From assembly GCA_038745535.1 (NCBI GenBank), contig JBCDLI010000007.1, forward strand, positions 1-64,000: a stretch of DNA of 64,000 nt, in the 5' to 3' direction. The notes under the pieces were generated by a model. The model did no database searches, was not told the DNA's origin, and saw only the letters and a list, made by a program, of their open reading frames with translations. Positions 22,822 to 31,978 of this stretch are shown one piece after another. The DNA is from JBCDLI01 sp038745535 (GTDB lineage Bacteria > Pseudomonadota > Alphaproteobacteria > Rhizobiales > Rhizobiaceae). A program made the position numbers and the translations under genes. The number at the start of each line of letters is the position of its first letter. Position 1 is the stretch's first letter.

Positions 22822-23333
22822 CCGACGACCGCTTCGGACCCGTCAGCTGGCTTGAACACCATCGCGACGCCGTTGATGCAGTGGCGCTTGCCCGTTGGTC
22901 GTGGCCCGTCATCGAAAACGTGGCCTAGATGCCCGCCGCAATTGGCACAGTGCTCTTCGGTGCGCACCATGAACAGGGACCGGTCTTCCTGATAACCGAT
23001 CTGACCTTCGATCTCCTGCCAGAAGCTCGGCCAGCCCGTACCGCTGTCATATTTGGTCTCAGACAAGAAAAGCGGTTCGTCGCAGGCAGCGCAATGGAAA
23101 ACACCCGCTCGTTTTTCGTCATTGAGAACTGACGTAAAAGGTCGCTCGGTGCCGTGTTCACGCAGCACATAATACTGCATTTCGGACAACGTTGCGCGCC
23201 ATTCGGCGTCGGTCTTCATTAGAGGAAATTCGCCAGAGGTTGCGGCCACAGCATTTTCAGACCCGGAAAATTTCGCGAGCCCAAATGCGCCAGCGGCGGC
23301 TCCGAACGTCGTCAGAAACTGTCTTTTATTCAT
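22818..23333 (-). CDS. msrB: Peptide-methionine (R)-S-oxide reductase with export signal
   Basis: The protein has 171 residues. The first 30 (MNKRQFLTTFGAAAGAFG...) form a Tat-like or Sec-like signal with KRQFL in place of the RR pair, so the enzyme is probably periplasmic. The MsrB domain has two zinc CXXC pairs (CAAC, CANC), GTGWPSFW, and the catalytic Cys in KRHCINGVAMVF. It repairs methionine R-sulfoxide. It is convergent with engB, with a four-base overlap of stops, and divergent from argB. Confidence 0.93.
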   Translation of the reverse strand: MNKRQFLTTFGAAAGAFGLAKFSGSENAVAATSGEFPLMKTDAEWRATLSEMQYYVLREHGTERPFTSVLNDEKRAGVFHCAACDEPLFLSETKYDSGTGWPSFWQEIEGQIGYQEDRSLFMVRTEEHCANCGGHLGHVFDDGPRPTGKRHCINGVAMVFKPADGSEAVVG

Positions 23334-23496
23334 TCTTCAGCTCCAATCTTCTGCGCTTCATGTGGTGGCTTAGACCTCGGAACCAAAACACACAGAAGCA
23401 AACTTTCTGTGATCCCGATGTAACGAGAACTCGCTTTTTCGTTGTTGGTTGCACACCCATCCGCTAACCCGTTGGCAATCGGGGAACAGACTGAAC

Positions 23497-24399
23497 ATGC
23501 CGGATAGTAAAATCGCACCCACGCTTGAAGCGGCAATTCTCGCAAACGCCCTGCCCTACATGCAGCGCTATGCGGATCGAACGGTCGTGGTAAAATACGG
23601 CGGCCACGCCATGGGCGATGCGGACCTTGGCCGGGCGTTTGCACAAGACATCGCGCTTTTGAAACAGTCCGGCGTCAATCCCGTGGTCGTGCATGGAGGC
23701 GGCCCACAAATCGGCAATATGCTTTCCAAACTCGGCATCGAGTCCAAATTTGAAGGCGGCTTGCGCGTCACCGATCAAAAAACCGTCGAAGTGGTCGAGA
23801 TGGTATTATGCGGCGCGATCAATAAGCAGATCGTTGCGATGATCAATGCCGCGGGCCAGTGGGCAATCGGTCTATGCGGTAAAGACGGCAACATGGTCTT
23901 TGCGCGAAAAACGGAAAAGCGGGTTGTCGATAAAGAGAGCAATATCGAGCGTATTCTCGATCTGGGCTTTGTCGGCGAGCCTGCCGAGGTCGATCGCACC
24001 CTGCTCGATATGCTCGCTAAATCAGAGATGATCCCCGTCATCGCACCGGTCGCGCCGGGGCGTGATGGCCATACCTACAACATCAACGCAGACACTTTTG
24101 CTGGCGCCATTTCTGGATCGGTGAACGCTGAACGGCTTCTATTTTTGACCGATGTGCCGGGCGTGTTGGACAAAGATGGTAAGCTCATTGATGAACTCAC
24201 GATCTCAGAGGCACGCGCATTAATCGATGACGGCACGATTTCCGGCGGCATGATCCCCAAAGTGGAAACCTGCATCGACGCGCTGACGCGCGGGGTAAAG
24301 GGTGTGGTCATTTTGAACGGCAAGGTCGAGCATGCCGTGCTGCTGGAATTGTTTACCGAGCACGGCGCTGGAACATTACTCGTCCATGACCGCGGGTGA
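23497..24399 (+). CDS. argB: Acetylglutamate kinase
   Basis: The protein has 300 residues from the ATG at 23497. It shows VVKYGGHAMGD near residue 30, VHGGGPQIGNML, and the substrate segment GLCGKDGNMVFARK, ending with GVILNGKVEHAVLLELFT. ArgB phosphorylates N-acetylglutamate, the second step of arginine synthesis, and is the usual point of feedback control. An upstream in-frame ATG at 23449 has no conserved sequence behind it. In this order argB commonly follows engB; msrB has been placed between them here. Confidence 0.96.
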   Translation: MPDSKIAPTLEAAILANALPYMQRYADRTVVVKYGGHAMGDADLGRAFAQDIALLKQSGVNPVVVHGGGPQIGNMLSKLGIESKFEGGLRVTDQKTVEVVEMVLCGAINKQIVAMINAAGQWAIGLCGKDGNMVFARKTEKRVVDKESNIERILDLGFVGEPAEVDRTLLDMLAKSEMIPVIAPVAPGRDGHTYNINADTFAGAISGSVNAERLLFLTDVPGVLDKDGKLIDELTISEARALIDDGTISGGMIPKVETCIDALTRGVKGVVILNGKVEHAVLLELFTEHGAGTLLVHDRG

Positions 24400-25153
24400 A
24401 ATGCGTCTGGGCAGCGATATCCCGATCTTTGTCATCAACCTAGATCGTGCGCCGGAACGTTTTGAAACTGTTTGCGGCAGCGCGCGCGATTACGGTCTTT
24501 CTCTCACGCGGGTTTCAGCAATCGACGGTCAACTTCTTCCGCCTCAACACACCCTTGCTGTAGATCTAAAGGCATTTCGAAGACAGCACGGTCGGGTTGT
24601 TCTTCCGGGAGAAATTGGTTGTTATCACAGTCACCTAAAGGCTCTCGGCGCCTTTTTAGATTCTCCTGCCAAATTTGGGCTTATTCTCGAAGACGATGTC
24701 AAATTTAGAGAGGATTCTATTTCCCGAATTTCAGCAATTGTCTCGAGGTGCGGTCAGTTTGGGGTCGTTAAGCTCGTCAATCATCGGTCAAATGGTTTTA
24801 TAACGCAGACCCAAACGCAAGCAGGCGACCAAATCGGTCGGACCATGTTCGGCCCTCAAGGCTCGGCAGCTGCTTACCTTGTGTCGCGCGAGGGAGCCCT
24901 TGAGCTTCTGGAAAAGATGGCACTTATGAGCTTGCCTTTTGACGTCGCTTTAGAACGCGGATGGACGCGTCTTAGCCCCTTTTACTCCGTGAAAACGCGC
25001 GTATTCAGTTTTTCAAAGCACCGTTCGTCTTCCGCTATCTCGGGCAAGAAGGAATACGCGAAGTCAAAGCCGCGCTGGTACTATCGAATACCGACCGCCT
25101 TTTTTCGGACGCTTGAGCAGTTTCAACGGCTCATCTACGCTCTAAGACAGTGA
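24386..25153 (+). CDS. Glycosyltransferase family 25 (LPS-type)
   Basis: The protein has 255 residues from 24386; ATG 24401 is an equally good start. The GT25 markers are IFVINLDRAPERFE at the N terminus, TRVSAIDGQLL, PGEIGCYHSHLKAL and the metal-binding LILEDDVKF. The end is basic and hydrophobic (RWYYRIPTAFFRTLEQFQRL), suggesting membrane contact. Such enzymes add galactose or another sugar to LPS cores. Base composition is visibly more AT-rich than argB (for example around 24660-24800), which may point to acquisition. The gene precedes an O-antigen ligase-like gene, so both probably act on surface polysaccharide. Confidence 0.85.
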   Translation: MTAGEMRLGSDIPIFVINLDRAPERFETVCGSARDYGLSLTRVSAIDGQLLPPQHTLAVDLKAFRRQHGRVVLPGEIGCYHSHLKALGAFLDSPAKFGLILEDDVKFREDSISRISAIVSRCGQFGVVKLVNHRSNGFITQTQTQAGDQIGRTMFGPQGSAAAYLVSREGALELLEKMALMSLPFDVALERGWTRLSPFYSVKTRVFSFSKHRSSSAISGKKEYAKSKPRWYYRIPTAFFRTLEQFQRLIYALRQ

Positions 25154-25198
25154 CTCACTCAGCAAACCGAAGCTTGCTGGACCTTCTCAGGGGCAAGA

Positions 25199-26536
25199 AT
25201 GATTTCAACCGTCTTAAGAAATGCTGACGACCTCACAGCATTGCTGAGTTCGGCTGGTGTTATCGTTTTCCTCTCAACGCTGTGGGTGGAGAGCGATGCT
25301 TATCGCTATGTCGGCCTTTTGTTGGTGCTTTCCGCGCTCGCGATCTACCTGCGAAACATGCTGGGCGATCCCGCAAGACCACGAATTGGCTATGCCGGAA
25401 TTATCTGCTTGGCTTGGACGATTCTTGTGGCTTTCAAGGTATTGCTGGCGGCAGGGGAGACTGGCAGTTTCGATGTCGGATCAGCTGAAGGCATCTATTT
25501 GTTTGCTGCTTTGTATCCAACGCTTGGGCACAGTTTTGAAATGCTTCGCGTCGATTGGCAGCTCGTCTCAAAGAGCTTTATTATTTTCACGAGCGTAGCT
25601 CTGGCCGCCTCATTCGACACGGCATATTTTGACGCGCAGAACGCTATTCCGCCGTTGTTCTTCAACAACCCGATCCACGCGTCGTTTGCCTGTGCAGTGC
25701 TTTTGATCGCCCACATTCAGCTTTTTGTGACAGCGCCACGGGCAGCCCCGGCTTTCTTTGGTCGTGCCTGGGTGGGCAAAACCTTGATCGCCGTAAATAT
25801 TGCGTTGGCAGGGTTTTACATTTTGATGCTCAATTCAAAGGGCGTGTGGCTTGCGCTTGCGATCACGGTGTGTGCGACCTTGCCGATTTCTCTCATCGGC
25901 AGGAAAATCACCCCAGTGTTTGTAGCATCTGGCTTCGCATTGGTGGTCGTGGCGACCTCTGCGCTTCTTTTCTCACCCCGCGTCGAACGGGTTGCTGGCG
26001 AAACTGTCGCATCGGTTCAATCGTTTGTGGAGCAAGGCGTTTCTGGCGAAAGCGTCACCGACGCGATGCTTGAGACCGTTGATAACCCACAAACGCCGGA
26101 GAGCCTTAGGATACGCATGGAGATCATGTATGACGCAGTCCGCATTTGGCAGCGGGCCCCAATCCTCGGTCACGGCCCGTCGTGGGAAACCCTATGGGAG
26201 GACAGGCGCTTTCAGGAACATGACTTCAATCTTCTCCACAACGGTTATCTGGAGATCATGGTCCGTCACGGGCTTTTCGGCATTGGTTTCTATACCTTTA
26301 TACTGGGCTGGTCCCTTACGCAGATGATCAAGGCGGCACGCCACGGGCTTACGAGCCATACCGTCTGGAAAACCGCTGCGCTTCTTTTGGTGTTTTTCGC
26401 ATCAGCGCAGATGACCAACTCCTACACAAGGTTGGCAGCGGGGGAGAGCTTCATGTGGTTGTTTTCGGCTGTGGGCTTCTATTTCGCATACAAAATGCAA
26501 CAGGCTGGTATCATACGACCACGCACATTTATCTGA
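25199..26536 (+). CDS. O-antigen ligase/polymerase-family membrane protein
   Basis: The protein has 445 residues and about ten to twelve hydrophobic segments. The Wzy/WaaL-type domain is recognised by a long periplasmic loop (about 265-355) ending in RAPILGHGPSWETLW, followed by HDFNLLHNGYLEIMVRHG. The LLHNGYLE pattern with its His is the conserved feature of this family. It would join or polymerise glycan repeats on lipid A or another carrier. It follows the GT25 gene by 45 bases. No other O-antigen genes are nearby, so the substrate is unknown. Confidence 0.8.
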   Translation: MISTVLRNADDLTALLSSAGVIVFLSTLWVESDAYRYVGLLLVLSALAIYLRNMLGDPARPRIGYAGIICLAWTILVAFKVLLAAGETGSFDVGSAEGIYLFAALYPTLGHSFEMLRVDWQLVSKSFIIFTSVALAASFDTAYFDAQNAIPPLFFNNPIHASFACAVLLIAHIQLFVTAPRAAPAFFGRAWVGKTLIAVNIALAGFYILMLNSKGVWLALAITVCATLPISLIGRKITPVFVASGFALVVVATSALLFSPRVERVAGETVASVQSFVEQGVSGESVTDAMLETVDNPQTPESLRIRMEIMYDAVRIWQRAPILGHGPSWETLWEDRRFQEHDFNLLHNGYLEIMVRHGLFGIGFYTFILGWSLTQMIKAARHGLTSHTVWKTAALLLVFFASAQMTNSYTRLAAGESFMWLFSAVGFYFAYKMQQAGIIRPRTFI

Positions 26537-26585
26537 TGGGTGCACGGAACTTATTCCGTTATCCCGACAAGAAAGCCCCACAACT

Positions 26586-27293
26586 ATGCTGACGCAAACC
26601 GAGACAAGTAAGACCACAGAAGAATTCGCTCACATTCGCGAATGGGTGTTTGATCTCGATAATACGCTCTATCCTGCGCATACGAACCTGTTTTCGCAGA
26701 TCGACGTGAAGATGACGTCATACGTTTCGGAGCTTCTTCAGTTGCCGCGCGATGAAGCGCGCAAAGTGCAGAAAGACTATTATCGCGAATTTGGCACAAC
26801 GCTCGCGGGTCTCATCGAGCGTCATGATGTGAGCCCGGATGATTTTCTGGAGAAGGTTCACGACATCGACTACTCGTGGCTCGACCCCGATCCTGCTCTT
26901 GGCGATGCAATCAATGCGCTTCCCGGACGAAAATTCATCTTTACCAATGGTGATCGAGGACATGCAGAGCGCACAGCACGTCAGCTGGGTATTCTCGACC
27001 ATTTCGACGATATCTTCGATATTGTCGCCGCCGATCTAGTGCCAAAACCGGCAGGCGAGACCTACGACAAGTTCCGCGCTCTGCACCGGGTCGATTGCGA
27101 AAACGCGGTCATGTTTGAGGACCTGGCCCGAAATCTGAACGTGCCCAAGGCTCTGGGCATGAAGACCGTGCTTATTGTGCCTCGCAACTTCGAAGCAACG
27201 TTTTCAGAGCTTTGGGAGCGGGACGATATTGGTGGCGTCGTCGATCACATTACAGATGATTTGACGGGCTTTTTGCAAAATTTCGCTTCCTAA
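26586..27293 (+). CDS. HAD-family pyrimidine 5'-nucleotidase
   Basis: The protein has 235 residues. HAD motif I is in WVFDLDNTLYPAHTNLF, with the two catalytic Asp residues; motif II is in FIFTNGDRGHAERTAR, and motifs III/IV are PKPAGETYDKF and VMFEDLARNL. The DLDNTLYP start and helical cap are typical of the SDT1/YjjG-like pyrimidine 5'-nucleotidase group found beside argB or dapD in many alphaproteobacteria. The expected activity is dephosphorylation of UMP or CMP. It is followed after nine bases by a small membrane protein gene. Confidence 0.85.
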   Translation: MLTQTETSKTTEEFAHIREWVFDLDNTLYPAHTNLFSQIDVKMTSYVSELLQLPRDEARKVQKDYYREFGTTLAGLIERHDVSPDDFLEKVHDIDYSWLDPDPALGDAINALPGRKFIFTNGDRGHAERTARQLGILDHFDDIFDIVAADLVPKPAGETYDKFRALHRVDCENAVMFEDLARNLNVPKALGMKTVLIVPRNFEATFSELWERDDIGGVVDHITDDLTGFLQNFAS

Positions 27294-27301
27294 CAACTGG
27301 C

Positions 27302-27763
27302 ATGGAACCGATCATCCTTTATCCATCGCGCTGGAAGCTCGTCGTACTTGTCGCGGTCTGTCTCGCATTCGTAGCGCTCAGCATCGGACTATTAATGGTC
27401 GGCCAAACGGAAATGGGCTGGCTCGGCGTTGGACTTTTTTCAGCTTGCGCGGTGGTGTTCACCGCACAGTTCCTACCGCGTTCAAACTACCTCATTGTTG
27501 ATGGCGAAGGTTTTGAATTTCGGACATGGCGGCAAGGCGGGCGGTACCATTGGTCCGCGGTCAGCGGCATTGCGTCGCGAAATATCAAAAGCAATCGGCT
27601 GGTGATTGTTGATCTGAAAGACGACGCAGGCGCTAGAGAGATAGCGCTACCGGATACCTACGGATTGAAGGCAAATGTGCTGGCCGAACTGCTCGGCAAA
27701 TATCTCGAAAATTGGCACCGAACGGCACGCACCGGCATGAAGCTGGATCAATCCAGATCGTAG
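27302..27763 (+). CDS. Membrane protein with PH-like C-terminal domain, unknown function
   Basis: The protein has 153 residues with two membrane segments (about 12-32 and 40-58) and a soluble part that starts YLIVDGEGFEFRTWR and continues HWSAVSGIASRNIKSNRLVI. This pattern matches the STM3941-like or PH-domain-like small membrane proteins, which have no assigned function. It lies nine bases after the nucleotidase gene. Its 3' end overlaps the convergent LOG-family gene by 16 bases. Confidence 0.6.
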   Translation: MEPIILYPSRWKLVVLVAVCLAFVALSIGLLMVGQTEMGWLGVGLFSACAVVFTAQFLPRSNYLIVDGEGFEFRTWRQGGRYHWSAVSGIASRNIKSNRLVIVDLKDDAGAREIALPDTYGLKANVLAELLGKYLENWHRTARTGMKLDQSRS

Positions 27764-28593
27764 AAATTCGCGATTTCGCGCCATGCTTCTTGTGCGGTAT
27801 CCACAGTTACGAACAGGTCGGGATCATCAGGCGAGATCGTGCCCTGGGCGGCGAGGAAATCCAGATTGATAGCGTTTGCCCAGAAATCTTTGCCAAACAA
27901 AATGAACGGCACTGGCTCCATGCGTTTCGTCTGGATAAGTGTCAGCGCCTCGAACATCTCGTCCATGGTCCCAAAGCCCCCGGGGAAGACCGTGATGGCT
28001 TTCGCGCGCATCAAAAAATGCATCTTGCGGATAGCGAAATAGTGGAAGTTAAAACAAAGGTCTGGCGTAACGTAGGGATTCGGCGCTTGTTCGTGGGGAA
28101 GCACAATATTTAGCCCGATCGACGGCGCTCCAACATCTTCTGCCCCGCGGTTGCCCGCTTCCATTACGCCCGGGCCACCCCCAGTAACGACCACAAATTC
28201 GTGGCTGTCCGTTTTCTGTGAATGCTCGGAACATATGCGCGCAAATTCCCGTGCCTCAGCGTAAATCGTGGAAAGTTTTGTCAGGTTTTCACGTTGCGTC
28301 TCGTTCTTCGCGGCCCACGCATCTCCGCCCGGCTCAGGGATACGCGCGCCGCCAAACATCACGACTGTCGATTTGATGCCGTGCTCTTCCAGCAGCATTT
28401 CCGGTTTGAGCAGCTCAAGTTGTAAGCGCACCGGCCGCAGCTCATCGCGACACAGAAAATCATGATCATCAAAGGCAAGGCGATAGGCCGATGCGCGGGT
28501 TTGCACCGTATCCTCCACTTCTTTCGCGCGCGACCGATCGCGGCTGGACGGAACGAGCGGGTCCCACACATCTCTTGTTCTTTTTGCGCTCAT
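27748..28593 (-). CDS. LOG-family nucleotide-binding/cytokinin riboside 5'-monophosphate phosphoribohydrolase-like protein
   Basis: The protein has 281 residues. The two LOG motifs are present: GGGPGVMEAGNRGAEDVG, which contains PGxMEAxNRGA, and PGGFGTMDEMFEALT (PGGxGTxxE). An N-terminal extension of about 85 residues is typical of the long bacterial type. Such enzymes release ribose-5-phosphate from nucleotide monophosphates. 'Lysine decarboxylase' is a frequent misnomer for them. The gene faces the small membrane protein gene and is divergent from dapD. Confidence 0.85.
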   Translation of the reverse strand: MSAKRTRDVWDPLVPSSRDRSRAKEVEDTVQTRASAYRLAFDDHDFLCRDELRPVRLQLELLKPEMLLEEHGIKSTVVMFGGARIPEPGGDAWAAKNETQRENLTKLSTIYAEAREFARICSEHSQKTDSHEFVVVTGGGPGVMEAGNRGAEDVGAPSIGLNIVLPHEQAPNPYVTPDLCFNFHYFAIRKMHFLMRAKAITVFPGGFGTMDEMFEALTLIQTKRMEPVPFILFGKDFWANAINLDFLAAQGTISPDDPDLFVTVDTAQEAWREIANFYDLD

Positions 28594-28705
28594 GTCGCCT
28601 TCTCCCGCTTTGTTTTTCTCGTCTGTGATTGACCTCTATGCCAAGCTTTGCCTATTGCACCGTTAATTCATCCCGACCCACTTCCCGCCACTTTGGAGAC
28701 TACCC

Positions 28706-29569
28706 ATGCCGACCACAGCGGACCTCGCTCAGCTTGAAAGCACGATTGAAAAGGCTTTTGACAACCGTGACGACATCTCGACCTCCACGACCGGCGAGGT
28801 TCGTGAAGCTGTCGTCGAAACGCTTAACGCGCTAGATAGCGGTGCGTTGCGCGTTGCCGAAAAATCAGCTGACAGCGAAGACTGGCATGTGAACCAGTGG
28901 GCAAAGAAGGCTGTGCTGCTGTCATTCCGCTTAAACGATATGGCACCGATCAAAGGCGGTCCGGGCGACGCTGGAACCTGGTGGGACAAAGTTCCATCGA
29001 AGTTTGAGGGCTGGGGCGATAATAAATGGCGGTCAGCAGGCTTTCGTGCGGTGCCAAACTGCGTCGTGCGTCACTCGGCATTCATCGGCAAAAACGTGGT
29101 CTTGATGCCATCATTTGTAAACCTCGGCGCTTATGTCGACGAGGGAACCATGGTGGACACGTGGGCGACCGTTGGCTCGTGCGCGCAGATTGGCAAGAAT
29201 GTGCACCTGTCGGGCGGCGTCGGTATTGGCGGGGTGCTGGAACCCATGCAGGCAGGTCCCACAATTATCGAAGACAATTGCTTCATCGGCGCACGATCAG
29301 AGGTGGTTGAGGGCTGCATTGTCCGCGAAGGATCCGTGCTCGGTATGGGCGTGTTCATTGGCAAATCAACAAAGATCGTGAACCGCGCGACCGGTGAAAT
29401 TTCCTACGGCGAAGTGCCGCCCTACTCGGTCGTTGTCGCAGGAACGATGCCGGGAAAGCCTCTGACAAACGGTGAGCCCGGTCCGAGCCTTTATTGCGCG
29501 GTTATCGTGAAGACTGTCGACGAGAGAACCCGCTCCAAGACCGGCATCAATGAACTGTTGAGAGACTGA
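28706..29569 (+). CDS. dapD: 2,3,4,5-tetrahydropyridine-2,6-dicarboxylate N-succinyltransferase
   Basis: The protein has 287 residues. It has an N-terminal helical domain followed by a left-handed beta helix of hexapeptide repeats (NCVVRHSAFIGKNVVLMPSF, GTMVDTWATVGSCAQIGKNV), and VGIGGVLEPMQAGPTIIEDN is characteristic of DapD. It succinylates the cyclic intermediate in the lysine and diaminopimelate pathway. dapE follows about 1.2 kb downstream, past two small membrane protein genes in the same direction, so the succinylase branch is encoded here together. Confidence 0.96.
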   Translation: MPTTADLAQLESTIEKAFDNRDDISTSTTGEVREAVVETLNALDSGALRVAEKSADSEDWHVNQWAKKAVLLSFRLNDMAPIKGGPGDAGTWWDKVPSKFEGWGDNKWRSAGFRAVPNCVVRHSAFIGKNVVLMPSFVNLGAYVDEGTMVDTWATVGSCAQIGKNVHLSGGVGIGGVLEPMQAGPTIIEDNCFIGARSEVVEGCIVREGSVLGMGVFIGKSTKIVNRATGEISYGEVPPYSVVVAGTMPGKPLTNGEPGPSLYCAVIVKTVDERTRSKTGINELLRD

Positions 29570-29610
29570 CGATTACCCAACCGGTTCCACATCCGCTGAC
29601 GATCAAATGG

Positions 29611-29982
29611 GTGCTGTTCGGCTTTCAGGGCCGGATCTCACGCAAGTCATTTATGCTGGGGGCGGCAGGTGTGCTGCTGATCCAAGCGACACTCATCGCC
29701 TATTTTGCTTCAACCTTGGAAGCGGGTCCGGACAACAACTATGTGGGCGGCGGCGATGGCAAGTGGATCCTCGCGTCGCTTGCCATGATCGCCTTCGTTC
29801 CGCTGATGATTTGGTCGGCATTTGCGCTTGCAATCAAGCGATTGCATGATCTGGACCTACCTTGGCAACTGGCGATCCTGCTGGTGTTTCCGCCGATCTG
29901 CTATGTCACCTTTGTCTATTTAGCTATGAGACCAAGCAAACAGGTCACCAACCGACACGGCCCGCCACCATTCCCCGAATAG
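29611..29982 (+). CDS. DUF805 membrane protein
   Basis: The protein has 123 residues from a GTG at 29611. WVLFGFQGRISRKSFMLG at the N terminus and FALAIKRLHDLD in the middle (the RLHD signature) mark DUF805, a family of small membrane proteins of unknown function. Four hydrophobic segments are visible. The reading frame is open a little further upstream, and a non-standard start such as ATT 29572 cannot be ruled out. It lies between dapD and dapE. Confidence 0.78.
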   Translation: MLFGFQGRISRKSFMLGAAGVLLIQATLIAYFASTLEAGPDNNYVGGGDGKWILASLAMIAFVPLMIWSAFALAIKRLHDLDLPWQLAILLVFPPICYVTFVYLAMRPSKQVTNRHGPPPFPE

Positions 29983-30027
29983 TGGCCAGCTAACGCGGAA
30001 TTAAACTGAGCCTGCTACCACGCCTTT

Positions 30028-30738
30028 ATGCCGTATCGTACGCTCGACCGGGCCAAAATCGCCAAAACTGCTGAAAAGCTGGAACGCCGGATTGCCGACC
30101 GCTTTCCGCAATCGAGTCTGCGCAATGTGGCGCGGGAAACGTCAGAAATTGTTCGCGATCTTGGTCGGCACGCCGAAGAGCTTGCGCGACCACTTTGGTG
30201 GGTGCGTATCTTGCTTGGCGCATTCGTGATCGGTTGTATCTACCTTTTTTCGCAGGTGGGCACCCTGATCCAGATTTCCGGCATCAACGAAGACGCGTCA
30301 AACGTGATCCAAGGGCTGGAGGCCGCAATTAACACGATCGTTTTCGTGTGCGTTGGTATATATGGTCTGGCGACATTCGAACAGCGGATCAAACGGTCCC
30401 GAAGCTTAAAGAAGCTCCATGTATTGCGCTCGGTCATCCATATCATCGACATGCACCAGCTGACGAAAGACCCGGCCGTGCTTGCTTCAAACTACGAGGC
30501 AACGAAAAATTCACCCGAGCGCATGCTTACCCCTGCAGAACTTGCGCGGTACCTCGACTATTGCTCAGAACTCCTTTCGATCACCGGCAAGGTCGCCGCG
30601 CTTTATGCACAATCGGTTGATGACGATGTGGTTGTCGGCGCTGTGAACGATGTGGAGTCGCTCGGCACCAATCTCTCGCGAAAAATCTGGCAGAAGATCA
30701 TGCTGATTGAGGCGGAAGGCCGCCCGTTGTCAGCTTAG
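30028..30738 (+). CDS. Two-span membrane protein of unknown function
   Basis: The protein has 236 residues. A basic helical start (TLDRAKIAKTAEKLERRIAD) leads to two hydrophobic segments around 61-80 and 93-112. After that comes a long soluble helical domain (KKLHVLRSVIHIIDMHQLTK to the end, with SELLSITGKVAALYAQSVDD). I do not recognise a named family, though similar proteins occur beside dapE in Rhizobiales as far as I recall. It lies 36 bases before dapE, so co-transcription is likely. Confidence 0.62.
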   Translation: MPYRTLDRAKIAKTAEKLERRIADRFPQSSLRNVARETSEIVRDLGRHAEELARPLWWVRILLGAFVIGCIYLFSQVGTLIQISGINEDASNVIQGLEAAINTIVFVCVGIYGLATFEQRIKRSRSLKKLHVLRSVIHIIDMHQLTKDPAVLASNYEATKNSPERMLTPAELARYLDYCSELLSITGKVAALYAQSVDDDVVVGAVNDVESLGTNLSRKIWQKIMLIEAEGRPLSA

Positions 30739-30774
30739 CGTGACAAAGGCGAACGGTTTCGATAAGCGCGCGCC

Positions 30775-31977
30775 ATGTCCACTTTGCCCATCGATCCCGT
30801 CGAAAATCTCACCAAACTGATCCAATGCGCGTCTGTGACGCCGGCAGATGCAGGCGCTCTGCAGACGCTTGAAAACATGCTCGCGCCGATGGATTTCACG
30901 CCGAGGCGCATCACGTTTTCTGACGACCACACGCCCGATATCGAAAATCTTTACGCCAAGCGTTCTGGCGACGGTCCTCATCTGATGTTTGCCGGCCATA
31001 CGGACGTTGTTCCCGTCGGCAATGAAGGTGATTGGAGCCACGCGCCTTTTTCCGCGGCGATCTACGATGGCGTTTTGTTCGGTCGCGGCGCGGTCGACAT
31101 GAAAGGCGGTATTGCCTGCTTTATCGCGGCGCTCGCGCGCGTTCTTAAAAAGCGCACATTGCCGGGAAGCGTTTCCCTGCTGATAACGGGCGACGAAGAA
31201 GGTCCCGCGATCAACGGCTCAGTGAAGCTGCTGGAATGGGCGAAGCAGCACGGCGAGCATTGGGATGGCTGCATCCTTGGTGAGCCGACAAATCCGAATG
31301 AGATGGGCGACATGATCAAGATCGGGCGGCGAGGCTCGCTTTCCGGACAGTTGATCGTGACCGGTGTGCAAGGCCATGCGGCCTATCCGCATCTGGCAGA
31401 CAATCCGGTTCGTGGCATGGTCGCGCTCAGCCAAGCGCTGCTCTTTCCTGCACTTGATGAAGGCACCGAGAACTTCGAACCGAGCAATCTGGAAATTACG
31501 AGCATCGATGTCGGTAATCCCGCGACAAACGTGATCCCGCAAGAAGCACGAGCGACGTTCAACATACGCTTCAACGATACGTGGGATGAGAATTCGCTGA
31601 AAGCAGAACTCACGCGTCGCCTCAACGAAGCCGCGAATGCAAATGACCTTCGACCGCATGCCAAGGGCGCAGTGAACTACCAAGTGGTATGGAAAGAGCC
31701 GGTGAGCCAAGTGTTCCTTACCCGCGATGACGCACTGATCGACACGCTTCAATCGGCGGTGAGAAGCGTGACCGGACGAACACCCGTTCTCGCAACCGGC
31801 GGCGGCACGTCGGACGCGCGGTTCATCAAAAATTACTGCCCAGTTGTGGAATTCGGTCTCGTCGGCAAGACAATGCACATGGTCGATGAACGCGTTGCAC
31901 TGGACGATTTGGAGACACTTACCCAAGTCTATCAAAGGTTCATTACAGACTGGTTCGACAAAGCCCAAGGAGCTTGA
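30775..31977 (+). CDS. dapE: Succinyl-diaminopimelate desuccinylase
   Basis: The protein has 400 residues. Metallopeptidase M20 features are visible: FAGHTDVVPVG with the first metal-binding His, GRGAVDMKGGIA with the bridging Asp, and ITGDEEGPAINGS with the catalytic Glu-Glu pair. The lid domain is central (GHAAYPHLADNPV). DapE releases succinate from N-succinyl-LL-diaminopimelate, the step after DapC in the dapD branch. The next gene begins one base after its stop. Confidence 0.96.
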   Translation: MSTLPIDPVENLTKLIQCASVTPADAGALQTLENMLAPMDFTPRRITFSDDHTPDIENLYAKRSGDGPHLMFAGHTDVVPVGNEGDWSHAPFSAAIYDGVLFGRGAVDMKGGIACFIAALARVLKKRTLPGSVSLLITGDEEGPAINGSVKLLEWAKQHGEHWDGCILGEPTNPNEMGDMIKIGRRGSLSGQLIVTGVQGHAAYPHLADNPVRGMVALSQALLFPALDEGTENFEPSNLEITSIDVGNPATNVIPQEARATFNIRFNDTWDENSLKAELTRRLNEAANANDLRPHAKGAVNYQVVWKEPVSQVFLTRDDALIDTLQSAVRSVTGRTPVLATGGGTSDARFIKNYCPVVEFGLVGKTMHMVDERVALDDLETLTQVYQRFITDWFDKAQGA

Positions 31978-31978
31978 G

